Origin: Anisakis pegreffii
Taxonomy: Eukaryota > Nematoda > Chromadorea > Rhabditida > Anisakidae
Assembly: GCA_035041965.1 (NCBI GenBank)
Contig: JAPYMA010000858.1
Span: forward strand, 186,001 to 250,000
DNA length: 64,000 nucleotides
Reading direction: 5' to 3'
The notes below the pieces were generated by a model. The model was not told the DNA's origin. It saw only the letters and a list, made by a program, of their open reading frames with translations, and ran no database searches. Below, piece after piece: positions 1 to 15,019 of this stretch. The position numbers and the translations under genes are program-made. How positions within the stretch are numbered: the first letter of the stretch is position 1; each line of letters opens with the position of its first letter.

Positions 1-1318
1 ATGTGATTAAGTGATATTCAAAGACTGGAACGGAGTGATTGAATAGGCTGACTATCAAGTGATGTAACACATTTTGAATCGCACCTTTATTTCATTCATA
101 TGATAGCGTACAATTTGAGAAACGAGTAGGAGCGTCGAGAACGCAACGAATGTTCGTAGCATCAATGAAATCGGATGACTCTGCAAGAGAATTTGCACAC
201 TTTTTTTTACATTCTCCACCTTATCGGATCACATCTACAAAGATCAATTCTGGTGCAGTCATTGATGCATCCGTTCTTAAGCCGTTTCATCTGCATCATT
301 GATTCCCAATCTCTCCCAACAAGTCCTCCTTTTAAACCAGTTCCAGAGCCGAAACACCCTTTCCATTTCTCTCCCCACCAACAATGTAATTGAATAACCT
401 TATCGAGGAAACTGAGTAAAACACTGGAATGATTCTAAAGGGCCTATTTCACCTTGTCCAATTCACCCGCCTGCGTACCCGTATCGCTTTCTTTGGAAAG
501 CAACGCCCTAGGTGAGGAACGCTCGGCTGCACAGAATCATTTACGAATGATGTAACGTGATGACCGGAACGACAGATACCTTTGAAATACCGAATAGGAG
601 TTGACCTGTGATTTCACTATCAATCGCCATCACTAATATACCAATCATTGCAAATATCAAACAACGATCATTGATCGCTACTCGGTCTTTGAGCCGTTCC
701 GAACGAATTCGATAAACTAATTTCGCAGCCGCACTATCGATAGGAACTCCATAACTGAAATAGTATTAGCATGATTACTCATTCATAAATCAATGTGAAA
801 GTCTCCAACGAAGATGATTAAGTGTCGTTTTACTGATTAACATTATCATCACTTGATCTGCTATTTATTTGATATGAATTATGGGTACTTGTGATGGAAT
901 AATGGTACTATGAACACTTAGTTGAGAAGGTTCTTCAAGCAAGAATTGCAATGCATGAAAGTGTTGCGTAGGAATGTTGTTACTTTCAACAGAGACGTTG
1001 GAAAGAAAGTGACTGATCGATGATAGAAGTGACTGCTACGATTACGCAAACTACTGATATCGAAGCATCTAACCGACTGTTATTCCTATTCAAGCGCTCA
1101 AATGATACGTGGTTTGCATTATTCGAATACGTTATCGTCTCCTTATCAACCGACGATTTTTGAGAATCAATAGCCAACGAAACACTCGAGGATTTATTCG
1201 TTGAAATTTTCAGTTGAGAACCAGTATCTTGTACCTTGATTGTAGGAGCTTGGAAGCGCTGAGTGGCTGAAATATTGTCACAACTCGGCCAATAATGAAT
1301 AGTTGACTTTGTCTTTGA
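1..1318. other. No gene seen
   Basis: AT-rich, only short open frames, no splice-bounded coding block or repeat recognised. Confidence 0.5.
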
Positions 1319-1328
1319 TACTGCAGGT

Positions 1329-1497
1329 TAGTGATGGCATGCGACCGACGGTCGGTCGGTTGGAAAAATCCGAAAATTTCGGTCGGATTCCGACCAAGAA
1401 GTTTGGAAGGTCTGTCGGAACTCCAACTGTCGGAATGGTGAAAAGTCATTCCGGTCGGATTCCGATCAGAAGGAATTTCGCTCAGATGCCATCACTA
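1329..1497. mobile_element. hAT-like miniature element, 169 bp
   Basis: Perfect 12-base inverted ends TAGTGATGGCAT (1329-1340) and ATGCCATCACTA (1486-1497). Flanks CTGCAGGT and CTGCAGAT agree at 7 of 8 bases, fitting an 8-bp target duplication. The inside is an echo of GTCGG/CCGAC and TCGGATTCCGA motifs, giving a locally GC-rich island in AT-rich surroundings. The ends share TAGTGATG with the element at 24.7 kb although the interiors are unrelated. Confidence 0.72.
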
Positions 1498-3076
1498 CTG
1501 CAGATATATTGAAGACAATAGTTTTGAATAGAACTCCTTTTACGGGTCGCCCAATAACTGCATAGCTAAATAAGTGTACACATATTTGACAATTTTGGAC
1601 ACTTTCAATTTTTTTCCAATTCGTCCGTGAGCGCCCAAAATGATCGTTGATAGTTTGCAAACCTTATGACACGAAAAAATGCATGGGCACTGTTCATTTA
1701 TCAGATTTAGTTCTAACAGCGCAACTGCCAAAACAAATCCGATATTCACGATCAGCTACCAACAGGAAGCAGCCTCCATCGACAACAAAGATTCCATAGA
1801 TTTCAACGGGGTCGAAGCAGGGTTTTCGTTGAATTTCTATTGCCTTCATACAACCAACTGCAAAACCACTCGAACAACACTCTCTCAAAAACGTACCATT
1901 TGAGTCGATCGATTCTCGACTAATATCAATCCTGGTATATGCTGGCGGCATAGTGCCGAGTTTTTTTCGTGCCGATAACAAATTCCTGAACTGCTGTCGA
2001 CTTCCATTCAATCGCAAGAAATCGGCGCTCACCTGAAAATTTGATACAGTGCACTGATGAAATTGAACGTATACAAATACAGTTGACAAACCAAATTTTT
2101 ACTTTGTTAAGAAAATGACAACAGTTGTTTTTGGTTGATGTTGAATTCATGCATCTGGGAAACGTTTTTGACGGAAGACACCAGGAGGAAAATTCTAAAT
2201 CCTGAGTCGAAAATTTTTATGGTGCCATGGCGCACGCATTTTGAAAAATGGATAAAATTTGATATCATTCTGGTTTGAGTGACCATTCGGTTTGAGTGAT
2301 CTGAAACACTTTCCAGTGACCTCATGAATGGAGGAACGCCTTCGTCGATGATCAGGCTGAAGAGTTTTCATCGCGAATATCGCTGATAGCTATCACAACA
2401 TAATTCTTCGAAAGTGCCCAGTAGACATTTCAAACGATTGCTAAAATGTGAATTGGACATGATAATAGCGGCACGCTGTCGTATACGAGCATGAGTATTC
2501 AAGGTATAAGAATCAGGTTGGAAATGCCTCGAGGCTCAGCATAAACTGAATGACCCAGTGAGAACTATGAACACAACGAAACTGAGGAGAAAATAGACCA
2601 AAGACAAGTTTGTTGAAATGGTGAATTATCTTCAAATATAATGTAGCGGATCCTAATCTGAGCAAAGGCATCATAACGTGCGCGTATGACACATTCATCT
2701 AATTGGACCAATTTAAGATAACTCGTAAGGAAACAGCAGCAGAGTGTAAGATTTCGATCAGTGATCATTACTCAGTGGAATGAACTCATGAATGTTTCAT
2801 ATCAGTAAAGTGAAGAGAGCGATCCGTTATTCTGATGTCAAACGGCAGCAGTGGCTGTCTGCGATGGAACATCTTGTTATGAGTCATTTAGTAATCTGAC
2901 GTAAACACGTGTTGTTGCTGACTTTGTTCTGCCACTCAATTAGCTAACGAGGAATTTCGCTTTGCATCGTTTTGTCTAACCGATAGATACATTTTGCATA
3001 TCATTTTCCAAAGTTAATTGCCTCAATTCGTTTTTATTTCTTCTTTTGTTTGTAATTAATTCTGCAATTGAGTCTC

Positions 3077-3134
3077 TTTCTAATTCATTTATTTCTAATT
3101 CATTATTTCTTTATTTCTAATTCATTTATTTCTT
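3077..3134. repeat. Tandem repeat of TTTCTAATTCATTTA-like units
   Basis: About four imperfect copies of a 12-15 base unit (TTTCTAATTCATTTA and shortened forms). Simple tandem array in non-coding DNA. Confidence 0.8.
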
Positions 3135-6100
3135 CATCCTTTCGACCGACAGCACAGTGCAGACAAGAATGCTCTCGAATCGCTCAAATTATAATACGGC
3201 TTGTTCACATGAGAATCTCATTAATACTTCATTTCGATCGTACGAAACAAACCCATCGAATTTCCACTATCTTGACCACCAGCAGTCAGAATCAAAAAAC
3301 GAATTCTTTCCTTCTAAATCGGATCTTCTCGATTACAACTACTTAAGAATTTACTTATGACTGCGATGGGAACGATGACAGATACATTTGATCAGCAGCG
3401 GTGATAGATCAACTAATGTATGCTACGCCTGTGGTATTTGCTAAACGAAGTGAACGATGCCAGAAATATCAGCGTTTACGATTGTTTCGAGCTAAGGCTA
3501 TGATTATCCGTTGAATATCTCTCAATCAAGCAACTTGCGGAATGCTAGCTTCCCAATCTAAGCGAAATAAATAAATTCGGACAAAAGCTGAAATTCGACC
3601 ATCTGATGCACGTACGGCCACATTTGATGAAATGGAATGGAAGCACTTATATCCTTCAAATAAGACTCATGGACAGCTCTTGAAGGACAGATTACATCAC
3701 ATAATCCTAATCCTTCCAATAATACCCATGGATAGCCGACAAGAAACGAACGTAATGAAGATTTGTGCTCGCACCAGGATTACGGATAAAATAAGATGAT
3801 CACTGAATTTACAAGGCTCTCGTTGAATATTGCATAACGTATACGTTAGTTGTTTGGTGAAAACAATACGGCTATTACGAATGAAGATCAGTTTTTTACA
3901 TAAAAATTTCCAGCAAGTTCAGTCAGGAGCTGCTTGACATGAAAGTTATGAATGTCGTCCAGCACAGCGCCAACTGGAAAATGAATATCACGAAAGTGTT
4001 CTCTCATGAGCAATGTCACAAACTGCCCTTGAACTGAAAAAGTATCGTTACGAGAATAATAAGTGATTCTTGAAGATTACGTGGTATGACACAAAAAATG
4101 CACTTATGCATCCGCAGGTGAGAGTAATTATCTTGGATCTTATTTTTGTTGATTTGTGGTGAATGTGAATTTGTGGTACGAATCTGCTCACCATCTGCAT
4201 TCGCTCATTACTTCATTAGCGCTAGTTCAGTGTGATTACGTTCAGAAGCGGTAAGATGCACTACGTTAATGAGATTTGAATAAGACATGAGACTTGCACA
4301 AAACACGAGTCCTTCTGAGATGATTGCAGCTACATTCGAATAAAATTCATTGCTAAGATGGAATGTTAACGGCTATTAGAAAATATTCTTTGCCTTACAC
4401 TTAATGAAAATGCTTGAGCCGTTTTTGTTGCATCGATTGAGCACATTTGAAATGAGTGGAAGAAGAATGAGAATGTGGTTCAGGTGGTAAGTGAACCTTG
4501 GTGATTCACGAAGCTTTCACAGTTCTTAAACAAGATAAAATGAATTATGCATTTATCAATCTCTTAAAGAGCTGACTTGTCTCTAATGGAATATGAAAGT
4601 TCCGCCTTCAACATTTCGCTCTTCGAAAGTTTGCCCATATTCCGTTTCCGTAGATAGTTGTTCACTCTCCGTTATAATTGTCATCCTGTGGAGCAGATTG
4701 TATTAGATATTACGTGGGATATATTGGATTGTATTCGAAATTTTTGCTCCATTATATTTCATCATATCTGGCTTCGTTTAATTGTAGTTAAACAACATAC
4801 ATTTGCTCATGAGTTGGTTGGGAGGCTACAGCATTTGCATTCATAGAGAGATTTGTCAATTTTCACTTAAATGATAGTCCTCCTTTGTCCATGAAACGGT
4901 TGCAATTAATTGCAGACCATAAAGCCACTCAGCAAGATAGCTTTGATGGCATCTATATGTGCAAAAGCAGATGGGAAGTAATTCAGGCAGTAAAGGAACT
5001 TGTTGATAAATTTCAATGGTTTAATTGTTGACGAATGTTTTTCATTGCTTCTCGTTGTTTATTTCTGAGGTTCATATTCTTCTTGCAACTGATAAATAAA
5101 TTTCTGAGGATGTTTGTTTCATTTCAAAAATGAATTTGATTAACGCCGTCGGAGAATTTCCAGACTGGTTTTCCATTTTTTTTCCTAGTGTTATGCATGG
5201 AAGGAGTACGTTACTCTAGTCGGGAGGGGTAATGACGGCCGGCTAAACCACCGAAGGGGACACTGGAGCTTGTAAGCATGAGAAGCACTGCGTTAATCGA
5301 ACATAACAGTGAAATTGTGGTCTTATTATTATCGAGTTTTGGAGTAATTAATGAATGTTCAAATTGTTTACATTCACAATGGAACGATTCGTGTGACAAT
5401 TCTATGCTCTGTGGGATTAGTTCGATAAATAAGCCGATGGATCGTACTAGAGATGAATTGAGTTTCAGTCGCATTCATATAAATTAAGCAATCAACAGTG
5501 AGTATATTATACAACATAAAACGTGTAAGAGGCGCAGACTGAACAGCAAAGGCAAGAAACACTATTATATTGGTTTTATTGATAACTCACGACCAGACTC
5601 TCATGGCGTCAGACTGAATGCTACTTTTTGAATGGTTTGAATTGAGATGATGATGGATTTTCACGCGTTCCGAATGAATGAAAACAATTTCATATGAACT
5701 CATTCCTTCAGCTATTGGCTTTGGAATCGTTAACAAATTCTAGTCCCCCGTGATTTAGTCGGAATCGCAGCTGTGCACTTATCAGTGATTTCGTGCAGCA
5801 CCTCAAATGTATCCGATGAACTTTTAAACTTGACTGACTGTTCTCCAAACCATTTTCCATGAATTGTACTGAGAAAATGAACTACAAATTCACAGGCTAG
5901 AACGTATGATGTATACCCAAGTATTCGTATTGTTTAGAGGTTTACAAATGAACACTTGCATAAACCATGCATTAGATGCACATTCATGGAAACCTCATAA
6001 AATACCATATCAAATTGGTTAAGAATCGACCTAGACGCAAATTCTGCGAAGAGGCCAGGAAGTGAATGCGAACGCCAAGAGAACAGCATTAAGAAAGAAA

Positions 6101-9100
6101 TTTTTTGTTAGCTCGTTGGACAATAGAAGAAAGCAAAACGAATCGTGGATCATTATTGCTCTATTCAAGAGGAATAACAATAGCAAGAAATAAAACATGA
6201 CAATATCCTAAGTTCCCCTTCTTATCGTAATTTTTGTTCCCTTCAAAAATGATTAGCACTGAAAAATGTGCAAAGTAAACATTCTTCCACTAATGAACTG
6301 CGCGGAAGCTGCAAGTTTTCTTCCGGCTTACAGGCGATGCAAAACTCTTATTTCGCTCAATTCATCAAATGATTTCATTGCAACTAATGAAAATGATCCA
6401 AACTGATTCAGGTGGAATTTGTGTTATATCACATTAGCATATGCGTATTAGTAGATTCTTTATCAGCACATTCTGCAAGGCACACTCTTTCGAGCATATT
6501 CTTCAAAAAGTTTCGCTCAGTTCCAGATTCAGAAAAAAACAAGCTGTGTTCATAAAATTTGATGACGTCCTGAGCTGTTAGCAAATTGAAATAAACATCA
6601 TTCGTATTGCTGCTCTACTTCATCGGAACACTCACAAGACAGCAACAAGTTGTTGACAAGTGACAACAACAGCAATGAAATTGCTTGAAGGAAAGTGAAA
6701 TAATAGAGATCTTGAAGTTGGCAAGCGTGACGGATTTCATTGAAGCACAAGGTTGGACGTTTCGAGTGATGCATTTTGAGAATGCTGATGAGTAATTCAC
6801 CTGTGCATTCAAACCTTTTTCCTTGGAAACGATACGCGGTTTTGTTAATTTTGAAACTCGATCGATCTGACAACTCAAGAACTGTATTTATTAAATACAT
6901 CAAATTGATTCAGAAATAATCATCTTCTTATTGAGAGTTGAATTCGACGAAAATGACGTGACATTCATCGTTAACTAGTGAGTCACTCAAATGCAATTGG
7001 AAAAATGAAAGGTTTTTGAGATGTTGAAAACAGATTTTGTTATCTGACCAATAGAGGATGATTATGAAGCTTTGCGAACCCAAAGAATTTTGGCGAGTCA
7101 TTTTTCTAAAGTGAACGGTAAAAGTTCATTCACGTTTAGTCGGTTGGGGAAGCTCTTGAGGTGATCTATTTTGATCGTGTTTTCAGAAAAAAAGATTCGA
7201 ATCTCGTCGAATGCTTAAATTAAATCTTTATTAAATCTTAAATTAACTTAAATCTTTCGGCTGATCCACTCGTGTCAGCATTATTCAGCGCGGAACTCTA
7301 TCGTAGAATAAATAATCTCCGCTAATTCCATTTTCACCCAGTAATGACACTGGAAAGCGGAAGATTATTGCAAAAAAAAACTGAATTTAAAGGCCGACCC
7401 AACTATTCGAAATCATTTGGTGATTCTGATTAGCGTAGTTGCTGCAAACCTACTGATGTATATGGTACCTGCAGGCGTGGCTATTGAGTAAGCGGAACAT
7501 CAAATTTGCGACTTTAACGTTGATTTCTTCACTGAGGTGCAAAGAAGAATTGAAGATATTAACTCATGAGTTTCACAACAAATAAATTCATGGCTATACA
7601 GATACATTTATGTCTAGCAAAAGAGATGGAAAGCAAATCTCTAGACACATTTTCCATTTACAGATACATTTAGATACATTTGAGAATGTATTTTCTCACC
7701 CGAAATGCTCGATATTTGGGGCAACATTCAATTTATTGCCCATATCATTAATTCTTTCACATCAACGAATGAATCCCCGAGTCAGCCTTTCAAATGAGAT
7801 AATTGTGTGAAGATAAAATGAGCTAGATAAAAGTGAAATTTTCCAGATGATAAGGCGAAATCTGGCGAAGAAAGAAAACAGTGAGAATTTGCGGACAAAA
7901 AGCTTAAGAAAAGCTGGGACGAATTCTCTGCAGAATTCATTTTTAGTGCGACCCCATAAGTATAGTCCAAGCAGATTGCCTGAATGTATTTCAGCTTCAG
8001 ACGACACTTGCAGATGAAGGTCACCAAAAGCAATGAGTGGAAAAAAATTCGATCACAGGAATAAGATTTATGATGTATTCATGAACAGAATGCAAACTAG
8101 TCGGTTGCATTAGCGTTCAGTTCTGGAATAATTTTCAAAAAGTTTGCACTAATGTTTTTTTATACTATCTGTTTCGAATTCGTTGGGGACATAAAATAAA
8201 CGTTTAACACACAATGAAAGCTTGAATCGAAAGAAAGGAGATCAATGAATAGTTTCGATTTATTTGATTAAATGACATCAGCACCAACGAAACAGCAAAA
8301 CATCGAACGGAAGGAGTGAAGTTGATGAAGCATGATGGAACGTACGCGTAACAATATGATTCTCCAGGGTACGCTGCACGAGTTTATTTGTCACAAGCAG
8401 TTGAGCTGACTTCAAACAAACACCAAGTTTTGAGGTCAGTGTCCAAAATCCATTACTACTATAAGCTCTTACTACTATAACTTCTAAAATCCTCGGAAAT
8501 GACTGATGAATTCGTTGGCAATTGACGCTTTTCATCACTACTACAAATTTGAAATGACATTGTCGCCACGATGATTCAGTTACAGCTATTTGGAACTGTC
8601 CGTGATTTGTTGCGATTCTTTCAGCAGCACAATTATTTAAGCAAGATTCCGTGGCTTATTTAGCGATTATTTGTGACTTTTACGAAATTCACATACTTTT
8701 CATGAAGAAATTCAATTACGACTACGTACATACCGATATGAAAATAAATATGACTACTGTAAGAGACTAAAATTCATTGCTATAAATTCACTTGAATTCA
8801 TTGAGAACATGAATACACAGAGACGTGAAACGGAAATTTGACTGACTGATTGCAGCTCTCAGAAACTATAAGGTTGAAAACAGATGAGGCATTGGGCAAA
8901 GGAGCAAGAATGAATTACGAACTTATTATTCCGAGAAACAGCTTGGCTTCTTCATCGAATGGCCTGCATAAACAAACAACGAAATTCTCAAGGCATTAAT
9001 GCATCTGAATATAATGCATCTGAAATGTAAATGTTGAAATGTAACTGCTCAATGCATGAACGGAAATCCTCAGTGCTCAGCTTCAGTTGATGTCCTATAC

Positions 9101-11100
9101 TGAAACATGATCCAACATTCAGGCCTTCACAATATCAAATGGCACTTGATTTAACCAAATAATTTGCACGTGAAATTGATATATCAGCCAACTACTAATG
9201 CGTTCCCATTCGGTGACTGTGATCAGCCTCATCAATGCAATGAATTTCAACGATTGGAGTGATTTGACGAAAATTATCAACCAACATATTAGAGGCGAAA
9301 ATATTGATTTCGCTAATGTTAACCGCGACAATTCCCATTTGCTGTTCTTTATATGACAGTTTGATGTATTATATTATTACTAATCAACTAGCAGTAGGCT
9401 CTGTCAAAACTTATTATTTTAATATCTCTTCCGCGCCCTTATCACTGAAACAAGTTGAAGGAGCATAAAAGCTCGTGGATAGTCAATAGAAAGTTGAACT
9501 GGTGACGGAGATTACCAATTTCTAGCTGTAATTCTGATCTTGGACTGTGAAGGACCATTCATGGACTGTGAAGCATGCCAGCATGGCATTGTTTGCAGGG
9601 TTTTTATAACATGATGGAATTATTAGAATTCAAGTCGAACACAGAAATAATTATTCTGGATACGTTTCCTTTCAAATAATAATTACTTTGGCATACAAAC
9701 AAAGTTCTTCGGTGAATGATTTCAATTGAATTGAAAAACAATGAATATTTTATCCGAAGGGAATTAACTGAGCAGCTGTATGAAAGTCACTCATGGCCAC
9801 AATGCAATTTCATCAATCACCAAAACATCACTGATGCGGAGCAGTCAACATAAACTTTGAACAATACTCGACAGCAGTATCATAGAAGAAATTTTTTGGC
9901 GGAATGATTGATCCACTTGTATTAAAATGAAATATTGCACAATCAGAACAAAATTTACACTATTACGTCCACGCTCAAAGCTTCATCAAGATCACAGCAA
10001 TTATTTTGCGTTGATCTGATCATTAGCAATTGTGAGGTGCATAGTACTAATGTTAACCAACCGGACATCGGCCACTAAGTAGGATCGAAATTTGTTTGCA
10101 TTCCGAGCAACTGTTCATTTTTGACAATTTCTCTGTTTTTCAATGATCACAAATGCTCGAAATTGCGAAACTGGACTTCGTCGAATTCTAATCGACAAGT
10201 TGGAAACATCTTCTTTCTTGAGCGCAAAATAGAATTCCACCGGATTCAGACTGAACCAATTGTTCGTTCCACCGCCGTCACTACTAATAACTGTCCCTCG
10301 AGAATGTTTTCGTATCACGTTTCGTAATGTCTTCTTCTCACGCTGCACTAGGCTATTGAAAAATAATGCTCCAAAATGAGCAAAAACCAGCCGGTGCAAT
10401 CAACATTCTGCAGTCGTCTTCCTCCCGCAAAACCATATGATCACCATCCATTCTCACTGATCATCAAAGAAATACTCATGCAAATTGTCTATACTCCTAT
10501 GTGTTTGCATACTCCTATGCGTACTCCTCCGAAAAGATAACGTGCGATTCACAATTGAACACGAGTTATACTGTTTGCTTCTAAAAGCAGTTAAAGTTAC
10601 CACATAAATTTCCATGGGCAAAAAAGTAGTTCTAAAATTAAAGTGCTGAATTGCTTTATGAAACGACTGAATGATAGTGATACTGAAAACACGTTCAAGT
10701 GCAACAATGCAGCTCGACTGAAGTGAGGAATTCGATCTGAAAGCGCAAGAGGTAAACGTATTTGACTTGAATAGCGGCGCTATTGCATATGCCATTCATT
10801 AGTGCAAACCTGGGCATGCAACTATTCATATACCATCGTGTTCAAACAACTTCTCCATTCCCCTTCCAGCTCTGAGCCATCCGTTTACGATAACATGCAA
10901 GATCTACAGCCAATCAATCACTTACCCTTACGAGTGGATTATTTTCGCTTGCGCTCAAATAATTCGAGCCGTCACCACCAAGGTCGAACGATTTACCATT
11001 CTTGATGTCATCCACAGACGGCCTCGGTGTTCGGTAATCTTCTAACTCGACCGATGGAGCAGATGCTACTGTAGGCCACTGAAACTAATCTCTGGTTCCG

Positions 11101-11212
11101 AAAATTCTTCTGAAACACTTTTAAAATTGCTGTTTACACGGTATCGGAATTCCAACTCTTGAATCCCGATATCGTGTAAACGCAGCAGTTTTAAAGAAGT
11201 TTGAGAATTTAC
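11101..11212. repeat. Imperfect foldback, arms about 55 bp
   Basis: Left arm 11101-11155 and right arm 11158-11212 are near-complementary, best across GCTG(CG)TTTACACGRTATCGG. The centre is almost loop-free. It looks like a small foldback element or MITE; no flanking duplication was recognised. Confidence 0.7.
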
Positions 11213-12029
11213 AAAACAGTAGTATGGTAATATACTTATTAGACATCGACCATTCATATGCAGTAACATTTCTTGTTTACTACTTCAGCGGCAACCAACC
11301 GATAAATCATTCATAATAGCACCATCGCGGCGTTCCTTTTTCAAAAAAGAGTGAACAAAAATTTTGTAATGTCGACACTTTTGCTTGGTCCCTCATCATT
11401 ACTGTTGTTTTGTTTTACTTTTGCAATCTTTTTTCTCATCTCAGGATCATCCACTTATTGAAAACTGATCCCGCAATTTGGTTTCGGCATTATGCAAACA
11501 ACACTTATAACTCATCAATGAAAAAAACGACCAGAACATTTTCTACTTAGTGGTTCGCTTTGCAAACTTCGCTGATATAACATTTTCATTTAATCATCTT
11601 CAAACGATTGCAACGAAACTGACGTTTGCATTATTTTTTTCCACTCTGGTGATGCAGAGACAGATAAATTCGTTCCTTAATGCATTTGAAGGAACTGTTT
11701 TTTTTCTTTTTTTTAAACTAGTGAAACCAAACAAAATCGAAACATTTCGGAAGAAGCACTTATCCAATAATCCGCATCTTCCAAATCCTCTGTTCATCAA
11801 CTTTGTTAAGCCTCCATAACATCACACACTTATGCATAAGCACCAGCGCGGTTTTATGTCAGAGAGGATCTGAATGTCACTCACAAGAATATATGCATCA
11901 TACGAGTGTCAACTTAAACGCTTTCACTTATTACTATCTTGATCGATTTTCATTGGACATCAACGCAGAATGATCAGTAAAACCTACTAGTGATCCTCGA
12001 CATCGGAAACTTTTTCGCCGATCGCTTAC

Positions 12030-12206
12030 GTATGTTGAATAATCTGTCGAATCCATGATGACAACACCATTCGAAAGCGACTTTAGGTGAGACGGTGTTG
12101 CAGACGGTAGTAGTGAAAGTTGCTGTTGGGATTGATGCGAATGATTTGTTGATTTGGCAGGTGATGATGACATGAGCAATGCCGTGTTCAGATTGGGATT
12201 ATCCAT
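12030..12206 (-). CDS. Weak candidate first coding exon, Ser/Gln/His-rich
   Basis: An ATG at 12206 opens a 59-codon frame (MDNPNLNTAL, later HSHQSQQQLSLLPS, ending DYSTY) that stops exactly at a strong GTAAGCGA donor in phase 0. The polar, low-complexity composition resembles disordered N-termini of regulatory or channel proteins. The frame continues open for 31 codons past the donor, G in codon position 1 is not enriched, and no downstream exon was found on the minus strand. I do not recognise it. It may be chance. Confidence 0.2.
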
Positions 12207-13900
12207 TCAGTTAGCGATAGCGAGTCAGTTTTGTGCTCAACTAACTTCATTAGTAACACACTCAGTTTTGAATCGTTGATCAAGTTTCTCGTAACGAATA
12301 CTAAATGAATATATCAAATGCATTATGCACAAATGAAACTCAAATCCCTATCGAGCATCCTCGAAATCCTCATCGAATTACAATCGCAAACGTGCTCACT
12401 TCCAGCCGCATGTGCACTTGAAGCAGCACGCATAAGTTGCTGTGAGAGTTAAAAGCTTGCGCTTTCCTGGTTCCTTTGCTTCGTTATCAACATACAATTA
12501 TTTGTCACAACGCAATTAGTCGTGCAATGTTGAAACATTCATTAATTGCACCGCAAAAAAATTGCTATTTGTATATGACGAATTTTCGTCGTAATTCCGC
12601 TTCGTTATTCGCTTTCACAAAGAGATGGGATGAGTGAAAAACTCGGAAGCAAACTTTCGAGAGAAGACGCTTACTGATAATAAGGCACAACAGATGTGAC
12701 AATCAATTACTCATGCATCTCCTATAAACTTCATTCTCACAACGAATATCGTCCCCAGCCGATCTCGATGGTCCACTTACATCTTATTTGATATCGAATG
12801 TTGCAAAAAAGTGCGCAAGAGTTACCTATTCTCTCAATTCGAGGTAACTCACTCTCCGTTTGGCCAATGGAACATTTATGCAACTGAGGGCAATTCAATT
12901 CATTTTTGGCAATGTATTATTTAATGCAATTTTTATCTATAATAACGCTAACACTCACATGTTATTAGTATGAATTGACAATAAGATATAAACGCAATGG
13001 GATTTCGTTCTAGATGTGAAGCTATTGTCACGAATTTTTTTCTTGTCACGCAATCAGTGCGAAATCATCGAGAATGACTAGTGAGATAAGTTAAGTTGTT
13101 TTGAAGAGAACACAACAAATTCAACAACTTTAGTATTCATTCTTCAGTATACTTCAGTATAACTTTAGTACAGTATTCATTGGAAGGAAACGATGAAATG
13201 CGAATAATTTCAGTTGAATTCTCGAAAACATTTCTGCAAACATTAAGAAGTAATGTTCGGTGTGGTTTATGAGTTCCAGATGATAAATTCGTACTTCAAC
13301 AATAATTTGTCGTAATGATGAAGATCTGATTTATGGATCTGAAGAGTGCACTTGAAGAGAGGTGCCTTAGGGAATGAAGCATGTGAAAGGACCTTGTGAA
13401 GGACCTTCTTCATCCGTAGCATTTTTTTGAAACTTCAATGGATGAGCTTCTTGAATGCATCACATCACGTTCAGTTAGGAACTCTTGTACCAGTAATTGA
13501 TCTACTGCGCTCAGTAACAAATTTCGATTCTGAGAAAGGATTGACTCATCGAAAACACACGACTCTTCCTTCAACCGTTCTGTTTCGCCAACACTTCGTT
13601 GCTGAGAATTTTTTACTACCGTTCAAATTCGCACACCGACGAAATGAGTGCATCTTCGGTATTTCAGCAACGCATCCGAGTTGCACGTTCAACTAGGAGA
13701 AATCAGGCAAGCGGGTAATGCTGGTCAGATGCACTAAACAGTTCCACTGACTATGAGTCACCGAAGTGTAAACACTTTTCCAGTTCATTATTTCGGAAAC
13801 TGAAAAGATCACGATTCAGTAACCTCGTTTTCGCCGATATTAAATTATTTATTTTCACTGTGGTCATTTGCCAGCGTGTAGCTTAATTGAAAGAACAAAA

Positions 13901-13938
13901 ATCAATTTGAGATCGCATAATCAATTTGAGATCGCATT
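13901..13938. repeat. Tandem duplication of a ~20-bp unit
   Basis: ATCAATTTGAGATCGCAT occurs twice in tandem. Small local duplication without coding context. Confidence 0.75.
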
Positions 13939-15019
13939 TTTAATGACAAGTAAGGCGTTTATAATAATGAGTTTAATTACGAATGCTTCGAAGTAAACGC
14001 GATTTGAACATGCATCAGTGGTTACTGCTCGCTAGAACGATAATTAAATTCATTCTGCTGAGTCGAAGTTTGGTCAGTAACGATCTCTGCGATTATTCAG
14101 TTGAAGCATGCGGACAAAAGTAATTTCAGCTATCCCATTCGAGGAGCAGCATAAAGAAACACCGACATTTCTCAGAATTAACAACAGCAATGAAAAACCG
14201 ATAAAATAAATCTCATATCGCCTCGGCGTTTATAATTATCTATTATACGGGAACAGCGCACGCAATATCGAGTGCGAAATGCTTTCTCCATAACGTGCTA
14301 CATTTCAGTCAACAATAACACTGCATTATCAAGACGCATGCTCGATTGATCAATTATTCTACTGTATTTTGCAAAGTGTTGCGTTATACTACCCACTTCG
14401 TTCTGTAGTTTTCGTAAGGAATGTTCCTCCTTCGGGAAGTTCAACAATATCAACGAGAAATTAAGCGTTTCGCAAGTCAGTGCTGACTGATATTTGTGCG
14501 TAATTCTTGCATAACCGCTCGCTGATATTTCCAAAATGATGGTTTAATCACAAAAAGAGTGAATCCTTTGATACATATTTCGGAAAACTGTTGATTGCAG
14601 GTTTTTAATTGATCAGGCAAAAGGACTGTAAATTAATGTAGGCATGGATGGTATTAAATTGACGAGAGTTGTTGCATGGCATAGATCCGCAAAAACGATT
14701 AACCGTTTTGTTTATGACAAGCGACAAATCGGTTGAAAGAACAGTTTTATCGATGAGAAAACTCACCTATAAAGCGGTATATCAGTTCATCAATAGAACT
14801 ATCCATTCTCACGAGAATTCGAGACGTATCTGTCACGAATGCGAAAGCAACAGAAAATAAACAATCCCTTCCGAGCGAACAATATTCCATTGATTCTCGT
14901 ATAAGAAAACATCACCGATAATAAGCTATCGGTTCATATCTTAGATTCATCTTGTTAATATAGTATTCATATTCATTCAGTTGCGGTTTACGTTTTCGAG
15001 TTAATCGAAAACACAACTG

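Larger units (their letters stand above)
1506..12029. other. Long stretch without a supported gene
   Basis: Only short chance-length open frames on both strands, plus the repeats listed separately. A minus-strand frame at 1694-2036 follows a TTTTCAG acceptor and is Cys-containing, but has no partner exon. If the 12.1 kb exon is real, this could be its intron. Confidence 0.4.

Noticed and set aside
1694..2036. Minus-strand Cys-containing frame after a TTTTCAG acceptor
   Set aside because: No upstream exon, no known cysteine pattern, and such a length is expected about once by chance.
7178..7200. GATTCGAATCTC resembling a tRNA T-arm
   Set aside because: No D-arm, anticodon arm or acceptor stem pairs around it on either strand.
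14298..14534. Minus-strand frame with a coiled-coil-like tail
   Set aside because: Heptad-like look only; no coding bias, no ATG, no partner exon.
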